A stretch of DNA of 64,000 bases from Salinibacterium amurskyense (GCF_002797685.1 NZ_PGFH01000003.1:124001-188000), one strand, 5' to 3'. Numbered from the stretch's first letter, positions 26,533 through 36,249 are shown. The notes: generated from the sequence alone by a model not told the origin. Program-made: numbers and translations.

Positions 26533-27435
26533 ATGTCTGGAATCGTCGTCGTTGGTAGCGCAAACATTGATCAGGTCTTTCGAGTGGACCGCATCCCCTC
26601 GCCGGGCGAAACCGTGCTGTCGCGCAGCTTGAACACCGCTCTGGGCGGCAAGGGCCAGAACCAAGCTGTCGCTGCCGCGCGCGCCGGCGTCGCGACGACG
26701 TTTGTGGGAGCTGTCGGTGACGATGGCTTCGGTGAAATGGTGCGCTCGGGGCTCGCCGCAGACTCAATCGACGTCACTCACCTCAAGACCACCGGCAAGC
26801 CCACCGGAACCGCCCTCATCGCGGTCGACAACACGGGCGAGAACACGATCATCGTTGAGGCCGGAGCGAACACCGATGTCGCCGACCTCACGGCCGCTGA
26901 CTCCGCAGCGATCAGTGCGGCATCCGCGCTGGTCATGCAGCTCGAAATCCCGCTGGCCACCGTAATTTCCGCGGCGAAGATCGCCCGGGCTGTCGGTACG
27001 AAGGTAATTCTGAACGCCGCCCCTATTCAGGCGCTGCCCGCAGAGCTTCTTGAGAACCTCGACATCCTCATCGTGAACGAACACGAAGCTGCCGAGCTCG
27101 CCAAGGACAACGGTCTTTCTGACGAACTCGATGGCATTGGCGAACGCCTGCTCGGTCTGGTGTCGACGGTCATCGTCACGCTCGGCTCCAAGGGTGCCGC
27201 GCTTCACCGTGTGGGCTCCGAGCCCGTCATCGTTCCGGCTCATCGCGTCACCGCGGTCGACGCCACTGGCGCAGGGGATACCTTCTGCGGTGCCTTCGCC
27301 GCGGGAGTGGTGGAGGGCATGATGTTGGATGACGCCCTGCGCTTCGCGGGAGCCGCGGCATCCATCTCGGTAGAGAACCACGGCGCAGTGCCGTCGATCC
27401 CTCATCGCGAGGCCATCGAGACACGCCTCAAGTAA
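26533..27435 (+). CDS. rbsK: ribokinase (PfkB family)
   Basis: Phosphorylates ribose to ribose-5-phosphate; 300 aa. PfkB signature 1 is GGKGQNQAVAAARAG (about residues 38-52), and signature 2, with the catalytic Asp and anion hole, is DATGAGDTFCGAF (about 243-255). The N-terminal VVGSANIDQ is close to ribokinase VVGSINAD. No ribose transporter is adjacent, so a different pentose or nucleoside is possible; its distance from the deo operon is only 2.5 kb. Confidence 0.85.
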   Translation: MSGIVVVGSANIDQVFRVDRIPSPGETVLSRSLNTALGGKGQNQAVAAARAGVATTFVGAVGDDGFGEMVRSGLAADSIDVTHLKTTGKPTGTALIAVDNTGENTIIVEAGANTDVADLTAADSAAISAASALVMQLEIPLATVISAAKIARAVGTKVILNAAPIQALPAELLENLDILIVNEHEAAELAKDNGLSDELDGIGERLLGLVSTVIVTLGSKGAALHRVGSEPVIVPAHRVTAVDATGAGDTFCGAFAAGVVEGMMLDDALRFAGAAASISVENHGAVPSIPHREAIETRLK

Positions 27436-27446
27436 TTCGCCAATAA

Positions 27447-27477
27447 GGTAACGGATTGGTAACAGGCTCGCTATAGT
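27447..27477 (+). promoter_or_regulatory. PHO-box-like direct repeat and -10 element before the glycerophosphodiesterase
   Basis: GGTAAC occurs at 27447-27452 and again at 27458-27463, an 11-bp period on the same DNA face. TATAGT at 27472-27477 follows and looks like a -10 box, with no good -35. Paired 11-bp repeats in place of a -35 are the usual layout of PhoP-type activator sites, and the downstream gene is a typical Pho-regulon member. Regulator identity is inferred. Confidence 0.45.
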
Positions 27478-27524
27478 GGGGTCACCGCGAACGTGCGGCA
27501 ACCCGACACAAGGATGGCGAGTCA

Positions 27525-28457
27525 ATGGCGACATCGCAGAACCTGGAACAACCGAAACATCATCTTCGAGCGCGGCGAGCGGCCCTAGCGGCCACGATTG
27601 TCACCGCCATCACCCTGGCGCTCGTGCTGAACGCCAACGTCGTTCGGGTGCATGCCGTCGGCGCGTTCACCTCGCTCAAATCGCCGGGGGAGGCCGCCTT
27701 CATTGCCGGTCACCGCGGTGACAAGACGGTAGCGCCTGAGAACACTCTCGAAGCCTTGAGCCTCGCGCTCGACAGCGCAGCCGACTACGTCGAGACCGAC
27801 GTTCAGCTCACGGCCGACGGAGTGCCCGTGCTCATGCACGACTGGACCGTCGATCGCACCACGAATGGCACCGGACCGGTGTGGAAGTACACCTACGAAG
27901 AACTCTCGGCCCTCGACGCCGGCTCGTGGTTTGGTGAAGAATTTGCCGGCGCGACGGTGCCGACCCTCGAGCAGTTTCTCAACGTGCTGCGCTGGTCAAC
28001 CAAGAATGCGATCCTCGAGCTCAAAGGCTCGTGGACTGACGAGCAAGTGGCGCTCGTGGCCGATCTCATCGCTCGCAACGGCGTGACCAATCACGTCATT
28101 CTGGGCAGCTTCGACATCATGACGCTCCAAGCGGTGCAGCGCGTGAGCCCTGAACTGCCCGGCATGCTCATCGTGCGCGACATTGTGGGCGACCCGGCCA
28201 AGCTGGCCGCCGCGGCGGGAGCCGTCGCCCTCGTAACGAGCAAGAGCGCCATCACGCGCAACCCCGAACTCGTGCAGCAGGTTCATGATGCCGGTTTGGG
28301 CATATTGATCTACACCCTCAACGACTCTGACACGTGGTCGGATGCCGTGGCCCTAGGCGTTGACGGAATCGTCACCGATCGTCCGGCCGAACTCGGCACC
28401 TGGATCGCGAAAGAAGTCAGCGACTCGAACTCACTGCCCTTCGCACCACGCCGCTAA
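27525..28457 (+). CDS. glycerophosphodiester phosphodiesterase, membrane-anchored or secreted
   Basis: Hydrolyses glycerophosphodiesters to glycerol-3-phosphate and an alcohol; 310 aa. A basic N terminus and hydrophobic segment (about residues 21-43) form a signal anchor or signal peptide. The GDPD domain has His63-Arg64 in GHRGDKTVAPENT with metal ligand Glu72, ETDVQLT, and the second catalytic His in LMHDWTVDRTT. The ATG at 27525 has AAGGA upstream. The location outside the cytoplasmic membrane fits phosphate or glycerol scavenging. Confidence 0.9.
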   Translation: MATSQNLEQPKHHLRARRAALAATIVTAITLALVLNANVVRVHAVGAFTSLKSPGEAAFIAGHRGDKTVAPENTLEALSLALDSAADYVETDVQLTADGVPVLMHDWTVDRTTNGTGPVWKYTYEELSALDAGSWFGEEFAGATVPTLEQFLNVLRWSTKNAILELKGSWTDEQVALVADLIARNGVTNHVILGSFDIMTLQAVQRVSPELPGMLIVRDIVGDPAKLAAAAGAVALVTSKSAITRNPELVQQVHDAGLGILIYTLNDSDTWSDAVALGVDGIVTDRPAELGTWIAKEVSDSNSLPFAPRR

Positions 28458-28460
28458 ATA

Positions 28461-28482
28461 CGCGGCGGAGTGCTCCGCCGCG
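28461..28482. terminator. bidirectional terminator hairpin
   Basis: CGCGGCGGA (28461-28469) pairs perfectly with TCCGCCGCG (28474-28482) around a four-base loop. It lies exactly between two convergent genes, so it can serve both. Confidence 0.6.
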
Positions 28483-28489
28483 CACGGCC

Positions 28490-29821
28490 CTAAAGCGACG
28501 CGATGAGCGATCGGTAGAACTCGATGCCGTCGAGGTAACTGCTCACGAGCATCCGTTCGTTGCGGGCATGGAGCGTGTCTCGCACTTCGCGCGCCATCGC
28601 GAAGGGGGTGAAGCGGTAAACACCATTGCTGATGCGCGTGAAGTGGCGGCTGTCGGTCGCACCATTTTGAACGTAGGGCGTGACGATTGTGCCGGGGAAG
28701 CTTTTTTCGATCGTGGAACGGAGAAGCTCCCAGGCGAGGCCCGAGGTAGCCGACACCGGCGACGGTTCGCCAGGAGAATCGACGGAAACCCGAACGCGCT
28801 TGTCGTTGATCGCGCGCGTGACGTGGGCAAGCGTCTCGTCGAGGCTCGAGTTCACGGCGATGCGCACGTTGATGATGGCGCTCACCCGTTCGGGCATCGC
28901 GTTGACGGCATGGCCGCCTTCCAACATCGTCACGGCCTGAGTGGTGCGCATCATTGCGGCGAGCTCGTCGCTCTTGCGCACCAGAATCGGCAGAAGAAAT
29001 GGCTTAGTCCACGAAACATTGCGCAGCAGGTAGCCGGTCATGCCGCCCGCGTGCTCGCCGAGCAAGCGCATGAGGTCTGCGCCGGTAGCGGTCAGGCGCG
29101 AGGGGAAGGGGCGCGAATTGAGGCGAACAATAGCCTGGGCCAGGCGAACGGCAGCGGGAAATTTCGGGGGAGTCGAGGCGTGGCCACCCGACTGGTCGAC
29201 CGTCAAACGCAGTGTCGCAGTGCCCTTCTCGGCTACGCCGACCACCGCCATGGGGGCATCGACCTGATCGAACACGTCGTCAACAATCGCGCCGCCCTCG
29301 TCGAGCACCAGCGTGGGCTTCACGCCCCGGCTTTCGAGGAGATCGACGATGGCGGAGGCGCCGGTGCCGTGGGTTTCCTCGTCGTGACCGAAGCACAAAT
29401 AAATGTCTTGAGCAGGCACGAGCCCCGCTTCGAGCTGAGCCTCGACGGCCTCGAGAATGGCGACGACAGAGCCTTTGTCGTCGAGGGTGCCCCGCCCCCA
29501 GATCAGTTGCTCGTCACCCTTGCCGCTGAGTTCTGCCGCGAAAGGCGGTCGCTTCCACCCTTCGTCGGTCGCCGCGACGACGTCGTAGTGCCCCATCAGT
29601 ACGGCAGGCTCGGTGGATGCACGGCCGCGCCACCGGAAAAGAAGGGAATGGTCCAGCACCGTCTCGCGCTCGAGTCGGCTGTGGCACAGTGGATACAGCT
29701 TGCGCAATGTCTGAGCGAAACGGTCGAATTCTGTCCATTCCGTGGCGGAGGGATCCACTCGGGAAATTGTCGGGATTCGAACGAGTTCCTGCAGGTGTTC
29801 GACAGCCAAAGCACTCTTCAT
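28490..29821 (-). CDS. M20-family metallopeptidase (dipeptidase/deacylase)
   Basis: Zinc-dependent amidohydrolase or carboxypeptidase-like enzyme of 443 aa. Metal and catalytic motifs are MGHYDVVA, GRGTLDDKG and FGHDEETHG, in the right order, and the dimerisation domain follows with SGGHASTPP. Length and the central insertion resemble the large M20 dipeptidases (CPG2/carnosinase group) more than ArgE or DapE. There is no signal peptide, so it is probably cytoplasmic. Divergent from the DUF2207 gene. Confidence 0.85.
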   Translation of the reverse strand: MKSALAVEHLQELVRIPTISRVDPSATEWTEFDRFAQTLRKLYPLCHSRLERETVLDHSLLFRWRGRASTEPAVLMGHYDVVAATDEGWKRPPFAAELSGKGDEQLIWGRGTLDDKGSVVAILEAVEAQLEAGLVPAQDIYLCFGHDEETHGTGASAIVDLLESRGVKPTLVLDEGGAIVDDVFDQVDAPMAVVGVAEKGTATLRLTVDQSGGHASTPPKFPAAVRLAQAIVRLNSRPFPSRLTATGADLMRLLGEHAGGMTGYLLRNVSWTKPFLLPILVRKSDELAAMMRTTQAVTMLEGGHAVNAMPERVSAIINVRIAVNSSLDETLAHVTRAINDKRVRVSVDSPGEPSPVSATSGLAWELLRSTIEKSFPGTIVTPYVQNGATDSRHFTRISNGVYRFTPFAMAREVRDTLHARNERMLVSSYLDGIEFYRSLIASL

Positions 29822-29887
29822 ACCTCGACTCTAGCGAGCAGCACCCGGTGCTCGCTTTCACTCGAGGGGTAAGGAAACGGAGACACG

Positions 29888-31771
29888 ATGACAGTCAGAG
29901 CGCAGCGACGCCCTCGATTCCGGTGGAGTGCGCGGCTAAGCGCGCGGCTGGTGGGGGCAATTGCGGTGGTGGTGGCGCTGGGCGCAGCACCTCTCGCGGC
30001 GACGGCAGCCGGGCATCCGCACCACCTTGCAGGCGAAGGAGCCGCAGCGACCGGGCTCGTGCACGCCGGTGTCGACGACTTCGTTTTTGACAGCTACGAA
30101 GGCGAGTTCTTCCTCGATCGTGACGACGAGGGGCGTTCGACGTTACTCACCGTCGAGACCTTCGTTGCTGTGTTTCCAGCCGATCAAAACCGGGGGATGC
30201 GCCGCGCAATTCCGAGTACCTACAAGGGCGAACCGCTCGACATCCGTGCGATCTCTGTCACGGATGAGAATGGCCAACCCCGCGACTTCGAGGTTGAAGA
30301 AGACGGCAACTTCACCCTGGTGACGAGTGCGGCCGATTCCTTTGTCGAAGGAACCCAGACGTATGTCTTTACCTACATGCGATCGAACGTGACGCGGTTC
30401 GCCGCCGACACCGGCGCTGACGAGTTCTACTGGGATACCAACGGAACGGGATGGAATCAGCCCTTCGGCTCGCTCACCGCCACAATTCATCTAGGCGAGG
30501 GCCTGAGCGACGCGCTCAGCGTGGCGCCCGACTGTTACTGGGGGATCGACCGGTCGACCCAACGCTGCGACATTGTCGCTCTGGATGACGATACATACTT
30601 AGCAACGCAGGGGATGCTGCAGCGGGGGCAGAACGTTACGGTCGCCTTCGGGTTCGAGCCCGGCACGTTCGTTGCCCGCGACAGCTCTTACTTCGGCTCG
30701 GCAGCAGGCTACGGCCAGCCGCTGGGTTTCATCGGTGCGATCGCTGCAGTGATCTGGGCTATTCGCGTCCGGCGGTCCAAGCTCGCGGATGACGGGGGCC
30801 GCCCCACGATCATTGCGGAGTATTCGCCCCCACGCGATGTCTCGGTTGTCACCGCGGCGCTCGTGATCAAGAAGCGTCACAAAGCGGTTGCCGCGCAGAT
30901 TCTGGACTTCGCCGTGCGAGGTAAGTTGCGCATTCTCGAAGAGGAATCGACAGGCTTCTTCTCCGCGGGAACCACCTACCGTCTCGAGTTGATGGACCCC
31001 ACCGGCGTGACGGGGCGCGAGCTGGAAATCTTGCGCGCGCTCTTCGGGCAGTCGCTGCAGCATGGCGCCATCCGGGAAATGAAGAAAACGGATTCCAAGC
31101 TCAGCAAGAAGATGTACTCAATTCTGACGGCGGAGAACTCCGCGCTCGCGGCGAACGGCTACCGGCGGAAGCTGAGCGCGCGCAATTATCTTCCCTTGCT
31201 CATTTCGGTCGTTGCCGTGATCGTGTCGATCGTTTTCGGTATCGCACTGATCGATGGCGACTACGGTTCCGCTGTCCCTTTCTTGGTCATCATGGTGTCG
31301 TTCATGGCAGCGGTTCTGACGATGTCGCTGCTGTCGCGTACTCCGCTGACGGCGCAGGGCTCCGAACTGCGCGATCACCTTGAAGGGCTCAAGCTGTACA
31401 TCAGACTCGCTGAGGCTGATCGCCTGCAGATGTTGCAGAGCCCCGAGGGTGCGTTGCGGGAGAGAAACGAGGCGACGGGCGCCACCGACGTGCTCAAGAT
31501 CTACGAGAAGCTTTTGCCGTACGCGGTGCTGTTCGGTCTCGAGAAAGAGTGGTCGACAGAGCTCAGCCGGTACTACACCGAGAGCTCCCCGGACTGGTAT
31601 CGCGGTTCTAGCGGCTTCAACGGCGTGCTGTTCGCCTCGAGCATCTCAAGTTTCTCGACTGCGGTGGCCAGTTCGTACTCTGGCAGTTCGTCAAGCAGCT
31701 CGAGCGGTGGCTCGGGCGGTGGCGGTTCCTCTGGCGGTGGCGGCGGTGGCGGAGGCGGAGGCGGCGTCTAG
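29888..31771 (+). CDS. DUF2207-domain membrane protein
   Basis: A 627-aa exported membrane protein. A signal peptide covers residues 1-41. An extracytoplasmic DUF2207 domain (about 55-260; DTNGTGWNQPFGSLTATIHL, CYWGIDRS) is followed by a helix near 278-295, a cytoplasmic domain of about 135 residues and two close helices (about 437-485). The C terminus runs from a Ser-rich segment into a Gly-rich tail ending in about ten Gly, typical for this family. Function unknown; members are widespread in actinobacteria. Confidence 0.85.
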   Translation: MTVRAQRRPRFRWSARLSARLVGAIAVVVALGAAPLAATAAGHPHHLAGEGAAATGLVHAGVDDFVFDSYEGEFFLDRDDEGRSTLLTVETFVAVFPADQNRGMRRAIPSTYKGEPLDIRAISVTDENGQPRDFEVEEDGNFTLVTSAADSFVEGTQTYVFTYMRSNVTRFAADTGADEFYWDTNGTGWNQPFGSLTATIHLGEGLSDALSVAPDCYWGIDRSTQRCDIVALDDDTYLATQGMLQRGQNVTVAFGFEPGTFVARDSSYFGSAAGYGQPLGFIGAIAAVIWAIRVRRSKLADDGGRPTIIAEYSPPRDVSVVTAALVIKKRHKAVAAQILDFAVRGKLRILEEESTGFFSAGTTYRLELMDPTGVTGRELEILRALFGQSLQHGAIREMKKTDSKLSKKMYSILTAENSALAANGYRRKLSARNYLPLLISVVAVIVSIVFGIALIDGDYGSAVPFLVIMVSFMAAVLTMSLLSRTPLTAQGSELRDHLEGLKLYIRLAEADRLQMLQSPEGALRERNEATGATDVLKIYEKLLPYAVLFGLEKEWSTELSRYYTESSPDWYRGSSGFNGVLFASSISSFSTAVASSYSGSSSSSSSGGSGGGGSSGGGGGGGGGGGV

Positions 31772-31781
31772 CCGCGCCAAC

Positions 31782-31846
31782 GACGCAGCGTCGAAGCCGC
31801 AGGGCCGGAGACGCCGGGCCGAAGACGCGGCGTCGAAGCCGCAGGG
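31782..31846. repeat. short direct repeat, 23 bp, two copies 42 bp apart
   Basis: Bases 31782-31804 and 31824-31846 match at 22 of 23 positions (core GGCGTCGAAGCCGCAGGG; the first copy has A for the first G of GGCG). They lie between the DUF2207 gene and the next small membrane protein. No function visible. Confidence 0.7.
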
Positions 31847-31908
31847 GTCATGGCCTCGTCGTTCGCGCGTGCGAAGTCCAGCACCAGCAGACGGGTATAT
31901 TCGAACGA

Positions 31909-32253
31909 GTGAGCGCAACGTACCCGAATCGTCCCCGACGCGTTGCGTTGCCCGCTGCAATCCTGGCGGTTCTCGTGCTGTTGGTGGGTGCTGGTGTCAT
32001 CGGCACCGAAATCTTCACGATCGTGCGCTACGTCGTGAGCATCCTCGCCCTCATCTGCGTCGTTTTGGTATGGCAGGCGCGGCAGTGGTGGTGGGCGATC
32101 GGTCTCATTCCGATTGCGATTCTCTGGAACCCGATCGTGCCCATCGTGATTGATGACACCCAACTTTTCGCGGGATTGCACTACACAGCGGCTCTCGTCT
32201 TCATCGCGGTGGGTGTCGGCGCGCGCGTCACAGACTCCACAAGTCGAGGTTAA
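31909..32253 (+). CDS. small membrane protein (DUF6804-like)
   Basis: A 114-aa hydrophobic protein with a GTG start. About four transmembrane segments are packed around WQARQWWWAIGLIPIAILWN and PIVIDDTQLF, features I associate with the DUF6804 family; this assignment is from memory. No catalytic residues stand out. It follows the DUF2207 gene by 137 bases and may share its transcript. Confidence 0.65.
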   Translation: MSATYPNRPRRVALPAAILAVLVLLVGAGVIGTEIFTIVRYVVSILALICVVLVWQARQWWWAIGLIPIAILWNPIVPIVIDDTQLFAGLHYTAALVFIAVGVGARVTDSTSRG

Positions 32254-32461
32254 TTCGCTGCAGTAGCGCGCTCGCGCCTATTTCTGCGTACACTGGATAC
32301 CGCATCCCTTGAGACCACCAATCGCATCGCAGTTGGGTCTGGCTCACTCGAGTGGAAGTTGTCGTTCAATTGAAGTTACCTTCGAGGCAGCAACTACTCG
32401 TTCTACGTCCCTGAGTCGTCGTACCCACTACTGAGCCGCTTGCCTAGCGCCAGGAGAATAA

Positions 32462-34606
32462 TTGACCAACTCGTCACAGACCGAGTCCTCGCAGCGCAAT
32501 AAACGACCCAAGAACTCGGGTCAGCGCCAAGGCAACACTCAGCGCCGTCGCGCTCGTCCCGGCGACGACACGGGCGTTATCCCCGTGTTGGCTCGCGCCG
32601 CACGCGAGGTTGAGACAGCTGTTCAGAAGGGCCCGCTCAAGCCGACCAACCGCGCACGTTTCCAGGTCGCAGCACTGTTGCTGCGTGAAGAGCGTGCCCG
32701 CGTGAAGACGGATGCCACGCTCACCGAATCCGAGCGTGCCAATGAACAAAAGCGCCTCGATGGCCTCGCGGGCATCCTCGCCAAGACGGCCGCTCGCGAC
32801 ACGAGCTTGCTCTCGATGTTGGGGGAATCGGCGCCGATCACTCCCGCGGCTAAGGCGCTGCGCCGCGACCTCCTACTGGCTGCCGGTGTCGAACTCAGCC
32901 CCGATGAACTGATCATCGCTGAAGAACCGAAGCCCGTCGACAAGCAGGTCGAGAAGCAGGTTGTTCCGGCATCCGTTCGCCAAATGCAAATGGCGAACCC
33001 TTTCTTGGCACCTGATTTCAGCGCGATTGCGCCCAAGCCCGAGCACAACAACCGTCTCGCAAACTGGGAACTCATCGACCCACTATTCCGTGCATTCGAG
33101 CACGGCTCTGGCGGCGGAGCAGCGTCGATGGAGCTGCCCGAAGCTGAATCGCTGCGTACCCGGGGAGATCTTGAGCTGATGCGCCACCAGGCGCGGTTCG
33201 TCGAGGTTGTGAAGCAGGGCCACCGCACGTTCTTGCTCGCCGATGAGCCTGGACTGGGTAAAACCGCTCAGGCGCTCATGGCCGCCGAAGCCTCTAACTC
33301 GTACCCCTTGCTCGTTGTCGTGCCCAACGTCGTGAAGACCAACTGGGAACGCGAAGTTGAACTGTGGACTCCTGGCCGCAGCGCCACGGTGGTTCACGGC
33401 GACGGCGACACCGTCGATGCGTTCAGCGATGTCGTCATCGTGAACTACGAAGTTCTCGACCGTCATGTCGGCTGGCTCGGCCGTTTCGGCTTCAAGGGCA
33501 TGGTTGTCGATGAAGCTCATTTCATTAAGAACCTCAAATCTGAACGCTCCAAGCACGTCTTGAGCCTGTCGCAGAATATTCGTGCAACGTACCCGAAGGC
33601 GCTGCTCATGGCGCTCACGGGAACCCCGCTGATCAACTCGATCGAAGACTTCCGAGCCATCTGGCAGTTCCTCGGCTGGATCGACGGCACCAAGCCGCTC
33701 GCCCCGCTCATGTCGAAGCTCGAAGACACCGACCTCACGCCGGCTGATCCCGGCTTCTTCTCCGAAGCGCGTCGTGCCGTTATCGATATGGGTATCGTGC
33801 GCCGCAAGAAGGTCGACGTTGCTGCCGACATTCCTGCTCGACGCGTCGCCGACATCCCGGTCGAACTCGACAGCGACCTCGGTCGCTCGATCCGTGCCGC
33901 CGAGCAGGCCCTCACCGCTCGCCTTGTCGACCGCTTCACTCGCGTTCGCAAGCTCAAGCCCGATGTGGCCATCGAAGATCTCATTCGCGTTGTCGCTCAC
34001 GCCGAACTCGAAGAGTCGAAGAGCGCCACTACCGGTGAGAACGTTTTCACCATGGTGCGGCGAATCGGTCAGGCCAAGGCAACCCTGGCCGCGGACTACA
34101 CCGCGCAGCTCGCTCGTTCGGTGGGCAAGGTCGTCTTCTTTGCTAAGCACATCGATGTCATGGACACCGCTGAGGCGCACTTCGCCAAGGTCGGCCTCAA
34201 GGCCGTCTCGATCCGAGGCGACCAGAGCGCCAAAGCTCGCCAGAACGCGATCGACTCGTTCGCTAACGATCCCGAAGTTTCGGTTGTCGTAGCTTCGCTG
34301 ACTGCTGCTGGTGTCGGCCTCAACTTGCAGGCGGCATCCAACGTCGTTCTTGCCGAGTTGAGCTGGACGAACGCCGAGCAGACGCAGGCGATCGACCGCG
34401 TTCACCGCATCGGTCAAGAGCTGCCCGTCACGGCCTGGCGCATTATTGCCGCGCACACCATTGACGCCCGCATCGCCGAACTCATCGATAGCAAGGCCGG
34501 CCTCGCCGCGCGTGCGCTCGACGGTTCTGATGAGGATGTCGTGGCTGAAGCGAACATTCAGTTGCAGGCGCTCTCATCGCTGCTTCGCGACGCTATTAAG
34601 GAATAG
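32462..34606 (+). CDS. SNF2-family DNA-dependent ATPase/helicase
   Basis: A 714-aa Swi2/Snf2 ATPase. The TTG at 32462 has AGGAG five bases upstream and starts a Ser/Gln/Lys-rich N-terminal tail. Motif I is DEPGLGKTAQ (about residues 261-270), motif II DEAH at 350-353, motif III LTGTPLINS; the C-terminal RecA domain ends with QAIDRVHRIGQ. The short helicase core without a chromatin-reading domain resembles SMARCAL1-like and phage-type remodelers, pointing to DNA repair or fork remodelling. A leader of about 200 bases precedes it, with a possible -10 TACACT at 32289. Confidence 0.85.
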   Translation: MTNSSQTESSQRNKRPKNSGQRQGNTQRRRARPGDDTGVIPVLARAAREVETAVQKGPLKPTNRARFQVAALLLREERARVKTDATLTESERANEQKRLDGLAGILAKTAARDTSLLSMLGESAPITPAAKALRRDLLLAAGVELSPDELIIAEEPKPVDKQVEKQVVPASVRQMQMANPFLAPDFSAIAPKPEHNNRLANWELIDPLFRAFEHGSGGGAASMELPEAESLRTRGDLELMRHQARFVEVVKQGHRTFLLADEPGLGKTAQALMAAEASNSYPLLVVVPNVVKTNWEREVELWTPGRSATVVHGDGDTVDAFSDVVIVNYEVLDRHVGWLGRFGFKGMVVDEAHFIKNLKSERSKHVLSLSQNIRATYPKALLMALTGTPLINSIEDFRAIWQFLGWIDGTKPLAPLMSKLEDTDLTPADPGFFSEARRAVIDMGIVRRKKVDVAADIPARRVADIPVELDSDLGRSIRAAEQALTARLVDRFTRVRKLKPDVAIEDLIRVVAHAELEESKSATTGENVFTMVRRIGQAKATLAADYTAQLARSVGKVVFFAKHIDVMDTAEAHFAKVGLKAVSIRGDQSAKARQNAIDSFANDPEVSVVVASLTAAGVGLNLQAASNVVLAELSWTNAEQTQAIDRVHRIGQELPVTAWRIIAAHTIDARIAELIDSKAGLAARALDGSDEDVVAEANIQLQALSSLLRDAIKE

Positions 34607-34621
34607 CTGATTCGTTAAGAA

Positions 34622-34645
34622 ATGGCTTTCTGGCCATGGCTTTTT
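34622..34645 (+). terminator. weak hairpin plus T run after the SNF2 gene
   Basis: ATGGC (34622-34626) pairs with GCCAT (34633-34637), and five T follow at 34641-34645. Short stem, so only a weak intrinsic terminator. Confidence 0.35.
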
Positions 34646-34736
34646 CTCCAAGTCTCCGGGTGCGCGAGCGTACACTTGAGGCGTGATCACAGTGTGTGTG
34701 TATCGCGCCGTAAATCAATGGAGATGAGAAAAAGAG

Positions 34737-36200
34737 TTGAGCAACGCCCCTGTGCAAAACACCGCTACCCGTATCGAATCCGATTCACTCGGTTCGCTTG
34801 AGGTTCCAGTAGACGCGTATTGGGGAGTGCACACGCTTCGCGCGATGCAGAACTTTCCCATCACGCGTCGTGCTATCTCCGTTTATCCCGATCTCGTTCG
34901 AGCGCTCGCTCACATCAAGCAGGCTGCGGCACGCGCCAATGCTGAGCTCGGAGTGCTCGAGTCCCGCAAGGCTCATGCGATCGACCAGGCCTGTCAAGAG
35001 ATTCTCGATGGCTCCTTGCACGCAGAGTTCTGCGTCGGCGTTATTCAGGGCGGTGCCGGTACCTCCACGAACATGAACGCGAACGAAGTAATCGCGAACC
35101 GTGCTCTGGAAATTTTGGGGCACAGCAAGGGCGAGTACTCGTTCTTGCATCCCATCGACGACGTTAACCGCAGCCAGAGCACGAACGACGTGTACCCCAC
35201 GGCGATCAAGCTTGCGATGGTTTTCGGTGTTCAGCGACTGTTGGTGGAGCACCAATTGCTCTCCGAATCGTTCGGCGCCAAGGGCCGCGAATTCGTCAAC
35301 ATCCTCAAGATCGGCCGTACCCAGATGCAGGATGCGGTGCCGATGACCCTGGGTCAAGAGTTCACCGGCTTCTCGCACACGCTCGAAGAGGACTACGCGC
35401 GCCTCACCGAAGTTCTGCCGTTCATGAGCGAAATCAACATGGGCGCTACCGCGATCGGTACCGGCATTACCGCCGACTCGCGCTACGCCGAAGCTGTGCG
35501 CCGTCACCTCACCGAGGCCACGGGCATCGAGATGAAGACGGCGTTCGACCTCATTGAGGCCACGAGCGACGTTGGAATCTTCATGACTCTCAGCAGCGTT
35601 CTCAAGCGCTCTGCAGTGAAGCTTTCCAAGATCTGTAACGACCTTCGCTTGCTCTCGAGCGGACCTCAGGCTGGCTTCGGCGAAATCAACTTGCCTGCCA
35701 AGCAGGCAGGGTCGTCGATCATGCCCGGCAAGGTCAACCCGGTTATTCCCGAGGTCGTCAACCAGGTCGCCTTCAGCGTGATCGGTGCGGATGCCACGGT
35801 TACCGCCGCGGCGGAGGGCGGCCAGTTGCAGCTCAACGCGTTCGAGCCCGTAATTGCGCACTCGATTCTGCAATCGGTGGCGTGGATGACCAACGCCTGC
35901 CGCACGCTGCGCGAGAACTGCATCGACGGCATCTCTGCCAACGAGGAGCGCCTTGCGGCTCAGGTCGAGTCGAGTGTGGGCGTCGTCACCGCCTTGACCC
36001 CGTACATCGGTTACGCGGCAGCAGCCAACCTCGCGCACACGGCGCTCACCACGAACGCCTCCATCGCACAACTGGTGGTCTCCGCGGGACTCATGAAGGA
36101 AGAAGATGTTGCCCGCGTTCTTACCCCGGAGCGTCTCAGTGGAGTTTCCCCGATGACGGCCGCGATTTCTCTTCCGTGGTTGGAAGAAGAAGCTAAGTAG
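34737..36200 (+). CDS. aspA: aspartate ammonia-lyase (aspartase)
   Basis: Reversibly deaminates aspartate to fumarate and ammonium; 487 aa, a homotetramer in the family. The superfamily signature GSSIMPGKVNPVIPEVVNQ is present, as are TSTNMNANEV and SQSTNDVYPTA, which together fit aspartase better than fumarase. The best start is the TTG at 34737; ATG codons just upstream are out of frame, and the ribosome site (AAAAAGAG) is weak. A -10-like TACACT lies at 34671. It stands alone between two terminators. Confidence 0.93.
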   Translation: MSNAPVQNTATRIESDSLGSLEVPVDAYWGVHTLRAMQNFPITRRAISVYPDLVRALAHIKQAAARANAELGVLESRKAHAIDQACQEILDGSLHAEFCVGVIQGGAGTSTNMNANEVIANRALEILGHSKGEYSFLHPIDDVNRSQSTNDVYPTAIKLAMVFGVQRLLVEHQLLSESFGAKGREFVNILKIGRTQMQDAVPMTLGQEFTGFSHTLEEDYARLTEVLPFMSEINMGATAIGTGITADSRYAEAVRRHLTEATGIEMKTAFDLIEATSDVGIFMTLSSVLKRSAVKLSKICNDLRLLSSGPQAGFGEINLPAKQAGSSIMPGKVNPVIPEVVNQVAFSVIGADATVTAAAEGGQLQLNAFEPVIAHSILQSVAWMTNACRTLRENCIDGISANEERLAAQVESSVGVVTALTPYIGYAAAANLAHTALTTNASIAQLVVSAGLMKEEDVARVLTPERLSGVSPMTAAISLPWLEEEAK

Positions 36201-36210
36201 TCACTACGCA

Positions 36211-36249
36211 CACAACCCGGGCCCTCTCAGCGAGAGGACCCGGGTTGTG
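36211..36249. terminator. strong hairpin after aspA
   Basis: CACAACCCGGG (36211-36221) pairs with CCCGGGTTGTG (36239-36249). After one mismatch, CCTCTC pairs with GAGAGG around a three-base loop. There is no T tract. It lies between the convergent aspA and LEA-like genes and can act on both strands. Confidence 0.65.

Noticed and set aside
33083-34456. Long minus-strand frame opposite the SNF2 gene (and a similar one opposite aspA)
   Set aside because: Shadow frames; all conserved helicase and aspartase motifs lie on the plus strand.
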